NCBI GenBank assembly: GCA_022508985.1
Contig: JAFLUA010000003.1
Span: 185,068-249,067 of the forward strand
Source: Muribaculaceae bacterium
GTDB lineage: Bacteria; Bacteroidota; Bacteroidia; Bacteroidales; Muribaculaceae
DNA length: 64,000 bases
Reading direction: 5' to 3'
Position 1 is the first letter of the stretch. Each line of letters begins with the position of its first letter. The notes beneath the pieces are model-generated. The model was given only the letters and a program-made list of their open reading frames with translations. It had not been told where the DNA came from and did no database searches. Of this stretch, positions 10,239 to 18,578 are shown piece after piece. The translations under genes and the position numbers were made by a program.

Positions 10239-11369
10239 TTATCTACCCGATACCGATGCCCCAATGAGGTTGTTTACTTCTTTTTTCACGACTCCGGCAG
10301 GAGCTGATACTGTCGTTATTACCCACGAGCGCGTTATTTCGTCCCATTTCTGCGACGATATTGTGTGCCAGATATTTGAAATAAAGCCTTCTGAGGGCAT
10401 CATTTTTTGGCGTCTTTTGCGATCGGCTTTCCAGTCGGCGATATATTCGGGTGTTGCGTCGCACGTTTCTTTGAGCTCGATGTCGAGCTTGTATTGCCCT
10501 GTTCCCCAGATGTTTTTATAACGCCCATTAGAGTCGCGATAACCCATATAAGAGCGAGGGACAATGAAACTTTCACCAATTACGGCATACTTTGAAGGCT
10601 CGTCGCTCGGTCGCACATACTTTAGGAACCCGTCGATGTCGACGTCGTCGCTGCTGACGGGAATTGTTATGTTAAATTCACCCAAGAGAGCATCGTTGTG
10701 AAGCTCGATAGCATCGGTAAACCACGACGATGTAAGTTTAATATTCATCGACAAGGTGAAATTGGTTCGTTCGGCAAATGAATATTCGAGCGGGAGGCGA
10801 GTGTTGGGCAGGTTAGAGTGAGTCGGACTTATTATAAGCGTGTCTAAAACAAGTTCAAACTTGGAGTGATTAACGATGCGTTGCAGCTTAGTGCGGTCGA
10901 TGTGACACGAAAGGAAAAAGACGGTGTCGGTGCCCTCGGTTCGGAGGCAGCCGATGCCATCAAAATTCATGTTTAGAGGGTCGAGCGCCCCTGCTGTTGA
11001 GGGCTTCTTATAGAAGTCCTTAACATCGACGATAGAGTTTATTTTGGTAGTCCATTGATTTTCGGCCTTAACCATCTCTTCCCATTCTTTTTTCAGACGG
11101 GCATTGCGCGTAATAATGTTACCGAGAGCCGTCACGCCTAAGTCGATGAAGCTTGAAATATAGCCCGAGCCGATGCCTTTGGCGGCATTCAAAGTGGCAT
11201 TGAGGAGGTCCATGTCGAAGCGGCGAGTGTCGTCTTGTAGGTCGTTCACACGCTGTATTTCGTCAGCCAATTCATCGTTTGTATAAATAAAGGTTTTGTA
11301 TTCAACCCTCTGCGAAATGGCGCTTAGGCATAGCGACATAAGCAAACAAATAGTTAGAATTCTCTTCAT
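10239..11369 (-). CDS. Exported protein of unknown function upstream of CHAT gene
   Basis: A 376-residue protein with a signal peptide (MKRILTICLLMSLCLSAISQ). Residues about 25-100 are helical and hold a short hydrophobic stretch (GYISSFIDLGVTALGNII). Residues about 125-330 look beta-rich, with a conserved-looking FFLSCHIDRTKL block, and the C-terminal 40 residues are helical. I do not recognise the family. It is separated from the CHAT-TPR start by only 13 bases, the tightest link in this cluster, so a direct partnership with that protein is a fair inference. A weak TAAATTTG box at 11407-11400 may be its promoter. Confidence 0.8.
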   Translation of the reverse strand: MKRILTICLLMSLCLSAISQRVEYKTFIYTNDELADEIQRVNDLQDDTRRFDMDLLNATLNAAKGIGSGYISSFIDLGVTALGNIITRNARLKKEWEEMVKAENQWTTKINSIVDVKDFYKKPSTAGALDPLNMNFDGIGCLRTEGTDTVFFLSCHIDRTKLQRIVNHSKFELVLDTLIISPTHSNLPNTRLPLEYSFAERTNFTLSMNIKLTSSWFTDAIELHNDALLGEFNITIPVSSDDVDIDGFLKYVRPSDEPSKYAVIGESFIVPRSYMGYRDSNGRYKNIWGTGQYKLDIELKETCDATPEYIADWKADRKRRQKMMPSEGFISNIWHTISSQKWDEITRSWVITTVSAPAGVVKKEVNNLIGASVSGR

Positions 11370-11439
11370 GGTGTTTTACTATTTCTTATTATTACACCAC
11401 AAATTTACTTATTTTTTTGCTCCCAACTATCTTATCTGC

Positions 11440-11486
11440 AAAAAAAATGTGTCGAGGTCGGTCGAATAGCCGACTCGGCCGGCCTC
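11440..11486 (-). terminator. Putative terminator after the Ig-like gene
   Basis: Arms 11454-11464 and 11476-11486 form an 11-bp stem. It is fully paired with two G-U pairs if read on the plus strand and has two C-A mismatches on the minus strand. In the minus direction it is followed by ACACA and eight Ts (complement of 11440-11447). It suggests that the small upstream gene is partly insulated from the CHAT operon. Confidence 0.5.
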
Positions 11487-11504
11487 TCTTTGCTTAAATT
11501 GGAA

Positions 11505-11849
11505 TTATTCCTTTATTTCGAGTTCCCAGCGCTTGGTCCCCTTTCGTGTAAACATCTGTCGGCCGGTGCGAGGGTCTATCTCTTCGGAATAGTAATAAAC
11601 GCACTCAATAATGCACGGGGTATCGGCAAGTGCCTTGTTTGCCTTCACTTCTACAGATGTAGTGTAGGTGCCGGGGGTCGACACAAAAGCTACGGCATCG
11701 GGGCGACTTATCGACCATTGGCATTTATCGAGGCGCTCAATACGACCTGCATCAAGGGTCGTTGCTTCGCCAACTTTTAAATCTATTGCCATCGCCCAAA
11801 TAGAAGATAATGCGGCGACAATCATGAGTACTAATCTTTGGTATTTCAT
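11505..11849 (-). CDS. Small exported Ig-like protein
   Basis: A 114-residue protein starting at the ATG at 11849, the start that places the signal peptide (MKYQRLVLMIVAALSSIWAMA) at the N-terminus; an in-frame start at 11888 adds a charged extension and is less likely. The mature part, about 90 residues, reads like a single bacterial Ig-like fold: KVGEATTLDAG, CQWSISRPDAVAFVS, TTSVEVKANKALADTPCIIECVYYY. Two cysteines in the second half could pair. It is the first gene of the exported CHAT-associated series, with a TATTTTTG box at 11883-11876 just upstream. Function unknown. Confidence 0.7.
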   Translation of the reverse strand: MKYQRLVLMIVAALSSIWAMAIDLKVGEATTLDAGRIERLDKCQWSISRPDAVAFVSTPGTYTTSVEVKANKALADTPCIIECVYYYSEEIDPRTGRQMFTRKGTKRWELEIKE

Positions 11850-12190
11850 ATTTGCGTAGTTTTGGTTGTACTTGACAAAAATAATCAAATTTCATTTTAA
11901 AAAGTTTTCCACAAGTGTTAAAAATTACAAAACCCATTCTCATACCTATGACCATTAAGAAGTTGCCCTTTACAGGTTATTTTGGCTAATTAGGGCGAAA
12001 AAATTGCCTACACTCATTCGAGTCGGAAGTAAAAATTAAAATCTCGCGTCGCGTAATTTTCGATTATTAGTTTGTACCACAGCGCAATAGCCTATACTTT
12101 GGCGTTAATCTTATAATAACAAACTACAAAAAATTTCGTATTGACTTTTTTAATTAATTTGTGTAACTTTGCATCTCTATTGACTGAAAA
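11850..12190. promoter_or_regulatory. Divergent promoter region (Ig-like gene / ybeY)
   Basis: This 341-base gap lies between divergent genes. On the plus strand TTG at 12141-12143, a 20-base spacer and TAACTTTG at 12164-12171 make a near-ideal Bacteroidota promoter with an expected start about 20 bases before or less from the ybeY ATG. On the minus strand TATTTTTG at 11883-11876 is a weaker -7 candidate. The middle is AT-rich and I see no gene or RNA in it. Confidence 0.75.
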
Positions 12191-12619
12191 ATGAGGCCTG
12201 CTTTTCAATGGTTAACGTCGGGCGTTGATTGCCCAGAGTTTGATTATCAGCGGCTTGAGTCTTGGATTGCTCAAGTTGCGCAGCGTCATAACCGAGTGGT
12301 GCGTGCTATCAATTATATTTTTTGTAGCGACGACGAGATTCTCAGAGTCAATAGACAATTTCTCGATCACGATTATTACACCGATATAATAACTTTTGAT
12401 AATTGTATTGGGCAGCTACTCCGTGGTGATATCTATATTTCTCTCGACACTGTCGCTTCCAATGCACAGGATCTGAAACTCGACTACGACCGCGAGCTCT
12501 TGCGCGTTATAGTGCATGGCGTTCTGCATCTCTGTGGCATTAATGACAAAGGGACGGGAGAGAGAGAAATAATGGAGGCGAATGAAAATGAGGCCTTATC
12601 ACTCTACGATACTTTGTAA
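12191..12619 (+). CDS. ybeY: Endoribonuclease YbeY
   Basis: A 142-residue protein of the YbeY family, a metal-dependent endoribonuclease needed for 16S rRNA 3' maturation and ribosome quality control in the cytoplasm. The family motif is present as HGVLHLCGIND (His109, His113). The position of the third metal histidine of E. coli YbeY is Asp119 here, followed by Lys, a form I associate with Bacteroidota members. Length is normal for the family. It has a strong promoter directly upstream, and mnmG begins 12 bases after its stop, so the two are probably one transcript. Confidence 0.95.
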   Translation: MRPAFQWLTSGVDCPEFDYQRLESWIAQVAQRHNRVVRAINYIFCSDDEILRVNRQFLDHDYYTDIITFDNCIGQLLRGDIYISLDTVASNAQDLKLDYDRELLRVIVHGVLHLCGINDKGTGEREIMEANENEALSLYDTL

Positions 12620-12631
12620 AAGCTTGATTAT

Positions 12632-14512
12632 ATGCGTTTTGATTTTGATGTCATTGTTGTAGGAGCCGGCCATGCCGGGTGTGAAGCTGCGCATGCCGCA
12701 GCTCGTATTGGCGCACGCACCCTTCTTATAACATTGGATATGAACAAAATAGCGCAGATGAGCTGCAACCCTGCCGTCGGGGGTATCGCCAAGGGGCAGA
12801 TTGTGAGAGAGATTGATGCTCTCGGCGGTATGATGGGCATTATAACCGACCGCACGGCAATACAATTCCGTATGCTTAATCGTAGTAAAGGGCCTGCTAT
12901 GTGGAGCCCAAGAGCCCAATCCGACCGCAATAAATTTTCGGCACTTTGGCGTGAAACACTTGAGCATACCGATAATCTCACAATGTGGCAGGGCAATGTC
13001 GGCAGCTTGCTCTTTAGTGAAAACGGATCGCTCGAAGGTGTTCACACAAGCGAAGGCGCGACTTTTTATTCTCAGAACATAGTCCTGACCAACGGCACCT
13101 TCCTTAATGGGTTGATGCACATCGGCCGTGTATCGTTTGAGGGCGGACGTATTTCCGAACCGGCATCGCACGGGCTCACCGAGCAGTTGGTAGCCATAGG
13201 TTTCCACTCCGACCGCATGAAAACGGGAACGCCTGTTCGCCTCGATGCTCGTTCGATAGATTTCTCAAAATCGGTACCGCAGCCGGGCGACGATATTCGT
13301 CACCTCTTCTCTTATCTGCCCGGAGTTGAATCACGACTGAAACAGCGAGAATGTAACATTGTTTATACAAATAGTGCTACGTGCGAAATATTACGCAAAG
13401 GACTGCCCGACTCGCCTCTTTACAACGGCCAGATACAGAGCATAGGGCCGCGTTATTGCCCGTCGATAGAAACCAAAATCGTTACTTTCTCCGATAAAAC
13501 CGAGCATCAACTCTTCCTTGAGCCCGAAGGTGAAACGACAACCGAATACTATGTAAACGGCTTTTCGTCGTCGATGCCTATGGATATCCAGATAGCGGCG
13601 CTCTCGACTATTCCCGCCCTTGAACATGCCCAGTTGTTCCGCGCAGGATATGCTATTGAATATGATTTCTTCGATCCGACACAGCTATTGCACACCCTTG
13701 AGACTAAACTTGTCCCCGGGCTGTTCTTTGCCGGACAGATTAATGGGACGACGGGGTATGAAGAGGCTGCCGGACAGGGGCTGGTAGCCGGTGCAAATGC
13801 TGCTCTGCGAGCCCTCGGTCGCGAACAGTTTACCCTTTCTCGCGACATGGCTTACATCGGTGTCCTCATCGACGATTTGGTTACCAAAGGCGTCGACGAG
13901 CCTTATCGCATGTTTACCTCTCGCGCCGAATATCGTATTTTGCTGCGGCAAGACGATGCCGATATGCGCCTAACTCCCTTTGCTTTCTCTATAGGTCTCG
14001 CCTCAAAGGAGAGGTTTGACTTGATGGAGGAAAAACGTTTATTGCGCGACGAAATTATCAACCTTGCGGCCACGCTAACGGTACATCCACACGAGGTGGC
14101 CGAGCTCCTTGACCACGTTTCATCATCGCAACTGAAACAAGGAGTCAAATTGCAAGACCTCATCCGCCGCCCGCAGATTGGCATCTCGGCCCTTGCCGAA
14201 TGTGTGCCAGCCTTGTCAAACTTAATTGCCACCCTTCCGGCAAACAGGCGCGATGAGATAATTGAGGCAGCTGAAATACTCATCAAATACGATGGATATA
14301 TTAGCCGCGAGCGGCTTATTGCCGACAAAATCAAACGGTTGGAAGAAATTAAATTGCCCTCGTCGCTCGACTACTCGACAATAACCTCTCTTTCGACCGA
14401 GGCCCGCCAAAAACTTACAAAACATAGGCCACCTACGATAGGCGCCGCTTCTCGTATCCCCGGAATTTCACCATCCGATGTAAATATCTTACTACTCTTG
14501 CTTAATCGATAG
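12632..14512 (+). CDS. mnmG: tRNA uridine-5-carboxymethylaminomethyl modification enzyme MnmG
   Basis: A 626-residue protein, full length for MnmG (GidA), the FAD-dependent partner of MnmE that installs the cmnm5 or nm5 group on wobble U34 of certain tRNAs. The N-terminal FAD dinucleotide-binding loop is VGAGHAGCEAA (Gly11-Gly16). Family blocks follow: SCNPAVGGIAKGQIVREIDALGG, INGTTGYEEAAGQG, and the C-terminal helical tRNA and MnmE binding region ending in RIPGISPSDVNILLLLL. It follows ybeY closely. A parS-like sequence begins 4 bases after its stop, and gidA is often near the chromosome origin in bacteria. Confidence 0.98.
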   Translation: MRFDFDVIVVGAGHAGCEAAHAAARIGARTLLITLDMNKIAQMSCNPAVGGIAKGQIVREIDALGGMMGIITDRTAIQFRMLNRSKGPAMWSPRAQSDRNKFSALWRETLEHTDNLTMWQGNVGSLLFSENGSLEGVHTSEGATFYSQNIVLTNGTFLNGLMHIGRVSFEGGRISEPASHGLTEQLVAIGFHSDRMKTGTPVRLDARSIDFSKSVPQPGDDIRHLFSYLPGVESRLKQRECNIVYTNSATCEILRKGLPDSPLYNGQIQSIGPRYCPSIETKIVTFSDKTEHQLFLEPEGETTTEYYVNGFSSSMPMDIQIAALSTIPALEHAQLFRAGYAIEYDFFDPTQLLHTLETKLVPGLFFAGQINGTTGYEEAAGQGLVAGANAALRALGREQFTLSRDMAYIGVLIDDLVTKGVDEPYRMFTSRAEYRILLRQDDADMRLTPFAFSIGLASKERFDLMEEKRLLRDEIINLAATLTVHPHEVAELLDHVSSSQLKQGVKLQDLIRRPQIGISALAECVPALSNLIATLPANRRDEIIEAAEILIKYDGYISRERLIADKIKRLEEIKLPSSLDYSTITSLSTEARQKLTKHRPPTIGAASRIPGISPSDVNILLLLLNR

Positions 14513-14515
14513 CCT

Positions 14516-14531
14516 TGTTCCACGTGAAACA
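14516..14531. promoter_or_regulatory. parS centromere-like site (ParB-binding)
   Basis: The 16-base sequence TGTTCCACGTGAAACA matches the widely conserved chromosomal parS consensus TGTTNCACGTGAAACA at every fixed position. It lies between the mnmG stop and apt, 4 bases after the stop codon. ParB loads at such sites and spreads along DNA to organise and segregate the origin region. No parA or parB gene is in this window. I found no second copy of this motif here. Confidence 0.85.
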
Positions 14532-14579
14532 AACATTCGTCAAAATATAGAAAATCAATAATTTAATACCACCGAAAAA

Positions 14580-15098
14580 ATGGAATATATTAAATCTCGT
14601 GTACGCGACATTATCGACTTCCCAACAAAGGGAATCGTCTTCAAAGACCTCACCACTGTTTTCAAGGACCCTCGTGCCTTGCATATCATCGGGTGGGACC
14701 TCTCCCAGCTTTATCGCGATAAAGGTGTAACAAAAGTTGTGGGGATAGAATCTCGCGGCTTTATCGGCGGCTCGATTCTTGCCTTCGAACTCGGAGCCGG
14801 CTTCGTACCCGCAAGAAAACCGGGCAAACTGCCGGCCGACACTATCCGCCAGGAATATGCAAAAGAATATGGTACTGATGTGATAGAAATTCACCGCGAC
14901 GCTATCGGTCCGGATGATATCGTAGTTTTACACGACGACGTTCTTGCAACCGGCGGCACTATGGCAGCGGCCTACAAATTGGTTAAAAGCCTGAACCCCA
15001 AAAAGATATACATCAACTTCATCATAGAGCTGTCGGCGCTGAACGGACGCGCGGCTCTACCCAATGATGCCGAAGTTTCATCGCTGATAGTATATTAA
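14580..15098 (+). CDS. apt: Adenine phosphoribosyltransferase
   Basis: A 172-residue protein of normal length for Apt, the cytoplasmic purine-salvage enzyme that makes AMP from adenine and PRPP. The PRPP-binding loop is VVLHDDVLATGGTMAA, preceded by the characteristic ESRGFIGG and RKPGKLPADT blocks. It is 67 bases downstream of mnmG with the parS-like site in between. A strong hairpin terminator follows its stop, so it ends the ybeY-mnmG-apt unit or has its own weak promoter. Confidence 0.97.
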   Translation: MEYIKSRVRDIIDFPTKGIVFKDLTTVFKDPRALHIIGWDLSQLYRDKGVTKVVGIESRGFIGGSILAFELGAGFVPARKPGKLPADTIRQEYAKEYGTDVIEIHRDAIGPDDIVVLHDDVLATGGTMAAAYKLVKSLNPKKIYINFIIELSALNGRAALPNDAEVSSLIVY

Positions 15099-15118
15099 AG
15101 GCTAATAAATTGTAAATT

Positions 15119-15161
15119 AGGTGGTTGTGGAGCCTTTGGGCTTTGCAACCACCTCGTTTTT
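15119..15161 (+). terminator. Rho-independent terminator after apt
   Basis: Perfect 9-bp arms AGGTGGTTG (15119-15127) and CAACCACCT (15146-15154) enclose an inner AGCC/GGCT stem and are followed by CG and five Ts at 15157-15161. Confidence 0.85.
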
Positions 15162-15248
15162 ATGCCCACCTATCGCCCTGTGACATCAGGAAAAACAAAA
15201 ATTAGCATAGTTGTGCTTCAAATTTTTAATGTTTTGCGACATATTTAC

Positions 15249-15279
15249 TTTGATAACAAAAAATAAAAGAGTAACTTCG
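15249..15279 (+). promoter_or_regulatory. Promoter of the glycogen operon
   Basis: TTTG at 15249-15252, a 19-base spacer and TAACTTCG at 15272-15279 (one mismatch to TAnnTTTG). The expected start is about 15286, some 45 bases before the debranching-enzyme ATG. Confidence 0.6.
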
Positions 15280-15330
15280 CAAAAGTTAAATACATAAAGT
15301 TATTGGCAAAACCATAATTTCTAATACCAA

Positions 15331-17283
15331 ATGAGTTATCTTAAATTTGATAAGAATTTGCTCATCAATCTCGACCAGTCGCTGCCTAAGGAGATGTTGC
15401 GCACCAACCGCGCCGGTGCATACCATTGCACCACTCTTATAGGTTGCAATACCCGCAAGCAGCACGGCCTTTTGGTTATGCCTATAGAGGCGATGGAAAA
15501 CAAGTCGCATGTTTTGTTGTCGAGTCTCGACGAGACTGTTATACAGCATGGGGCTCCATTCAATCTTGGCATCCATCGATATAAGGGCGGTGTCTATTCC
15601 CCCGCCGGGCATAAATATGTGCGAGAGTTTGATTGTGAGAATGTGCCGCGCATGACATATCGTGTCGGCGGCGTAATATTGACTAAAGAGAAAATTTTCA
15701 TAAGTGAGGAAAATCGAATCCTCATACGTTACACTCTTGTCGATGCTCATTCGGCCACGACTCTGCGGTTTAAGCCGTTCCTCGCTTTTCGCGAAGTGAA
15801 TCATCTATGCGTTGAAAACAACGCCATAAACAGGAGCATTGAAAGCGTGTCTAACGGCATCTCTACTTGTCTATACGACGGCTTCCCACGTTTGTTCATG
15901 CAGTTTAGTCGAAAGGCTACATGGGTCGATGAGCCTAACTGGTATAAAGACATCGAGTATGTGAAAGACCTTGAGCGCGGTGTACCCTACTGCGAAGACT
16001 TATGGGTACCTGGCTATTTTGAAGTGCCGATAAAGAAGGGCGAAACACTGATTTTCTCGGCCGGCATTAGCGAGGTGAAACCGCGTACACTCACGAAGAT
16101 GTACGAAAACGAAATTGCCGTCCGCACGCCACGTTCATCTTTCTACAACTGCCTTAAAAACTCCGCTAAGCAATTTTACATCAAACGTGGCAAAGGGGCC
16201 TACCTCATTTCGGGCTTCCCTTGGGGTGTCGTCCTTGCGCGTAACACCTTTATGGCATTGCCGGGGCTAACTCTTGCAATAGATCATAGAGCCGACTTTG
16301 AGGCAATTATGGATACGGCCCTAAAAGCACTGCTCCACTACGCCGATACGGGTGAAACATCACAGGAAATTAAAGGTATAGAGCACCCCGACATACCCCT
16401 GTGGGCATTATGGGCTATTCAGCAATATGCCAAGGTGGTAGGCATTGAAGAGGCCCGTAGTCGATATCTGGCCGCGGTTGCTCATATAATCGATTATATT
16501 CTTCGAGGAGGTCATCCCAATCTCTTTGTAGATGCTCATAGCGGCATGTTGTCGACCGACGGACACCTGCATGCAGTGTCGTGGATGAATTCGACACTCG
16601 GAGATGAGCCCGTGGTGCGGCGCACAGGTAAACTCGTAGAATTCAATGCGTTATGGTATAATGCCTTGTGTTTTGCCGCTACCCTGACCGAATCGTCGGC
16701 CGAGTTCGAGTCGCGTCGTGAGGTTTGGACCAACGAGGCTTCTAAGATGAAGCAACCCTTTGTTGACACATTCTTAAATGAAGCAGGATATCTCTACGAC
16801 TTTGTCGACGGAGCCTATGCCGAACCGTCTGTTAGGCCGAATATGGCTATTGCCATCGGGCTTGATTATTCTCCGCTCGATAGACGTCAACGAAAAGGGG
16901 TGTTAGATGTAGTTACGCGTGAACTATTGACACCTAAGGGTTTGCGCACCCTGTCTCCGAAAAGCTACGGCTATAGGCCAAACTATCTCGGCTCGCCCGA
17001 AGAACGCGATTTTGCCATGCACAATGGCCCGGCACGCCCGTGGCTTATAGGTTTTTATGCCGATGCTTATCTGCGCATCTTCGGCGTTAGCGGTGTCGGC
17101 TATATCGATAGGCTTCTCATCGGTTTTGAAGATGAAATGACGCAAGGTTGCATAGGATCATTCTCGCAATTGTATGATGGCAATCCGCCATATACGGGGC
17201 GTGGGGCCGTTTCTCACGCCACAAATGTTGCGGAGGTATTGCGAATGTATCGCACCCTTAAGCGTTTCGATGTAAATCATTAA
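15331..17283 (+). CDS. Glycogen debranching enzyme (amylo-alpha-1,6-glucosidase)
   Basis: A 650-residue protein of the bacterial glycogen debranching family: an N-terminal beta-sandwich (about residues 15-250, starting LPKEMLRTNRAGAYHCTTLIGCNTRKQHGLLV) and a C-terminal alpha/alpha-barrel glucosidase region (about 280-640) with GFPWGVVLARNTFMALPGLTLA and DYSPLDRRQ blocks. It would remove alpha-1,6 branch residues of glycogen in the cytoplasm. It is followed 26 bases later by a glycosyltransferase and then a GH57 enzyme, a set that fits glycogen turnover. Ordinary base composition; own promoter upstream. Confidence 0.93.
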   Translation: MSYLKFDKNLLINLDQSLPKEMLRTNRAGAYHCTTLIGCNTRKQHGLLVMPIEAMENKSHVLLSSLDETVIQHGAPFNLGIHRYKGGVYSPAGHKYVREFDCENVPRMTYRVGGVILTKEKIFISEENRILIRYTLVDAHSATTLRFKPFLAFREVNHLCVENNAINRSIESVSNGISTCLYDGFPRLFMQFSRKATWVDEPNWYKDIEYVKDLERGVPYCEDLWVPGYFEVPIKKGETLIFSAGISEVKPRTLTKMYENEIAVRTPRSSFYNCLKNSAKQFYIKRGKGAYLISGFPWGVVLARNTFMALPGLTLAIDHRADFEAIMDTALKALLHYADTGETSQEIKGIEHPDIPLWALWAIQQYAKVVGIEEARSRYLAAVAHIIDYILRGGHPNLFVDAHSGMLSTDGHLHAVSWMNSTLGDEPVVRRTGKLVEFNALWYNALCFAATLTESSAEFESRREVWTNEASKMKQPFVDTFLNEAGYLYDFVDGAYAEPSVRPNMAIAIGLDYSPLDRRQRKGVLDVVTRELLTPKGLRTLSPKSYGYRPNYLGSPEERDFAMHNGPARPWLIGFYADAYLRIFGVSGVGYIDRLLIGFEDEMTQGCIGSFSQLYDGNPPYTGRGAVSHATNVAEVLRMYRTLKRFDVNH

Positions 17284-17309
17284 TTCCCAATAAATAATAA
17301 TAACGACGT

Positions 17310-18572
17310 ATGAAAGCTTTAATGTTCGGTTGGGAATTTCCTCCTCACATCCTTGGCGGTCTCGGAACGGCCAGCTACGGCCTCACGCGAGGGATGTGGG
17401 AATGTGGCGACATGGATATTACCTTCGTAATTCCCAAGCCTTATGGCGACGAAGATCGCAGTTTCGCAAACATAATAGGCACATCGCAAGTGCCGGTTGC
17501 TTGGCGCGACGTCAACAGAGATTATGTTGATACGCGTATCGGAAATGTTATGGACCCCGACCTATATTATCGGTTGCGTGACCATATTTACGCCGATTTC
17601 AACTATATGCGCACCAACGACCTCGGGTGCATCGAGTTTTCAGGCAAATATCCCGACAACCTTCTCGAAGAGATTAATAACTACTCGATAACGGCCGGGG
17701 TTATTGCTCGCACTCTCGATTTTGACATCATTCATAGCCACGATTGGCTAACATATCCTGCCGGGATACACGCAAAGCAGGTTACCGGCAAGCCTCTTGT
17801 AGTTCACGTCCATGCTACTGAGTACGACCGCTCTCGTGGCAAACCCAACCCCGTGGTTTATGGTATCGAGCGCGACGGAATGACAAATGCCGACCATATA
17901 ATCACGGTAAGTAACCTTACGCGCCAAACCGTAATTGAGCATTATGGTATTGATCCGGCAAAGGTTACAACAGTGCACAACGCCGTTGTGCCGCTGAGCC
18001 GCGACCTCCTCGAAATAGAGTCGCCGCGTGCTACGAAAGAAAAGGTGGTTACCTTCCTCGGGCGTATTACGATGCAAAAAGGCCCCGAATACTTTGTCGA
18101 GGCTGCTAATAAAGTGCTCAGAAACTGCTCGAATGTTCGGTTCGTCATGGCCGGCTCCGGCGACATGATGGATAAAATGATACGCCTTGCCGCTGAGCGT
18201 GGTATTGCCGACCGCTTCCATTTCCCGGGCTTCCAAAAAGGGCGCCAGGTGTATGAAATGCTCAAAGCGAGCGATGTATATATCATGCCCTCCGTTTCCG
18301 AGCCTTTTGGCATTTCGCCTCTCGAGGCTATGCAGATGGGCGTGCCTTCGATTATATCAAAGCAGAGCGGTTGCGCCGAAATACTCGACAATGTAATCAA
18401 AACCGATTACTGGGATATCGATGCAATGGCCGATGCCATTCACGCAATAATTTCGTATCCGGCTCTCTTCAAGCAGATGCGTGAAGACGGTCTGAAAGAG
18501 GTCGCACAGATAACGTGGGACAAAGCCGGGAAAAAAGTTATAGATATTTACAATAAAGTTCTTGGTCGTTAA
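17310..18572 (+). CDS. GT4-like glycosyltransferase (glycogen synthase-like)
   Basis: A 420-residue GT-B fold glycosyltransferase. The N-terminus MKALMFGWEFPPHILGGLGTASYGL is the glycogen/starch synthase-like donor-domain start. The C-terminal half has FLGRITMQKGPEYFVEAA and the EPFGISPLEAMQMGVPSI block, which carries the E-x7-E sugar-nucleotide motif. Together with the flanking debranching enzyme and GH57 protein it probably extends glycogen or a similar alpha-glucan from a nucleotide sugar. It is 6 bases upstream of the GH57 gene, so the three are one operon. The exact donor, UDP- or ADP-glucose, cannot be read from the sequence. Confidence 0.9.
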   Translation: MKALMFGWEFPPHILGGLGTASYGLTRGMWECGDMDITFVIPKPYGDEDRSFANIIGTSQVPVAWRDVNRDYVDTRIGNVMDPDLYYRLRDHIYADFNYMRTNDLGCIEFSGKYPDNLLEEINNYSITAGVIARTLDFDIIHSHDWLTYPAGIHAKQVTGKPLVVHVHATEYDRSRGKPNPVVYGIERDGMTNADHIITVSNLTRQTVIEHYGIDPAKVTTVHNAVVPLSRDLLEIESPRATKEKVVTFLGRITMQKGPEYFVEAANKVLRNCSNVRFVMAGSGDMMDKMIRLAAERGIADRFHFPGFQKGRQVYEMLKASDVYIMPSVSEPFGISPLEAMQMGVPSIISKQSGCAEILDNVIKTDYWDIDAMADAIHAIISYPALFKQMREDGLKEVAQITWDKAGKKVIDIYNKVLGR

Positions 18573-18578
18573 TATACT

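Noticed and set aside
11903..11914. DnaA-box-like TTTTCCACAA
   Set aside because: It is a single imperfect copy without a cluster or AT-rich unwinding element beside it, so not evidence for an origin.
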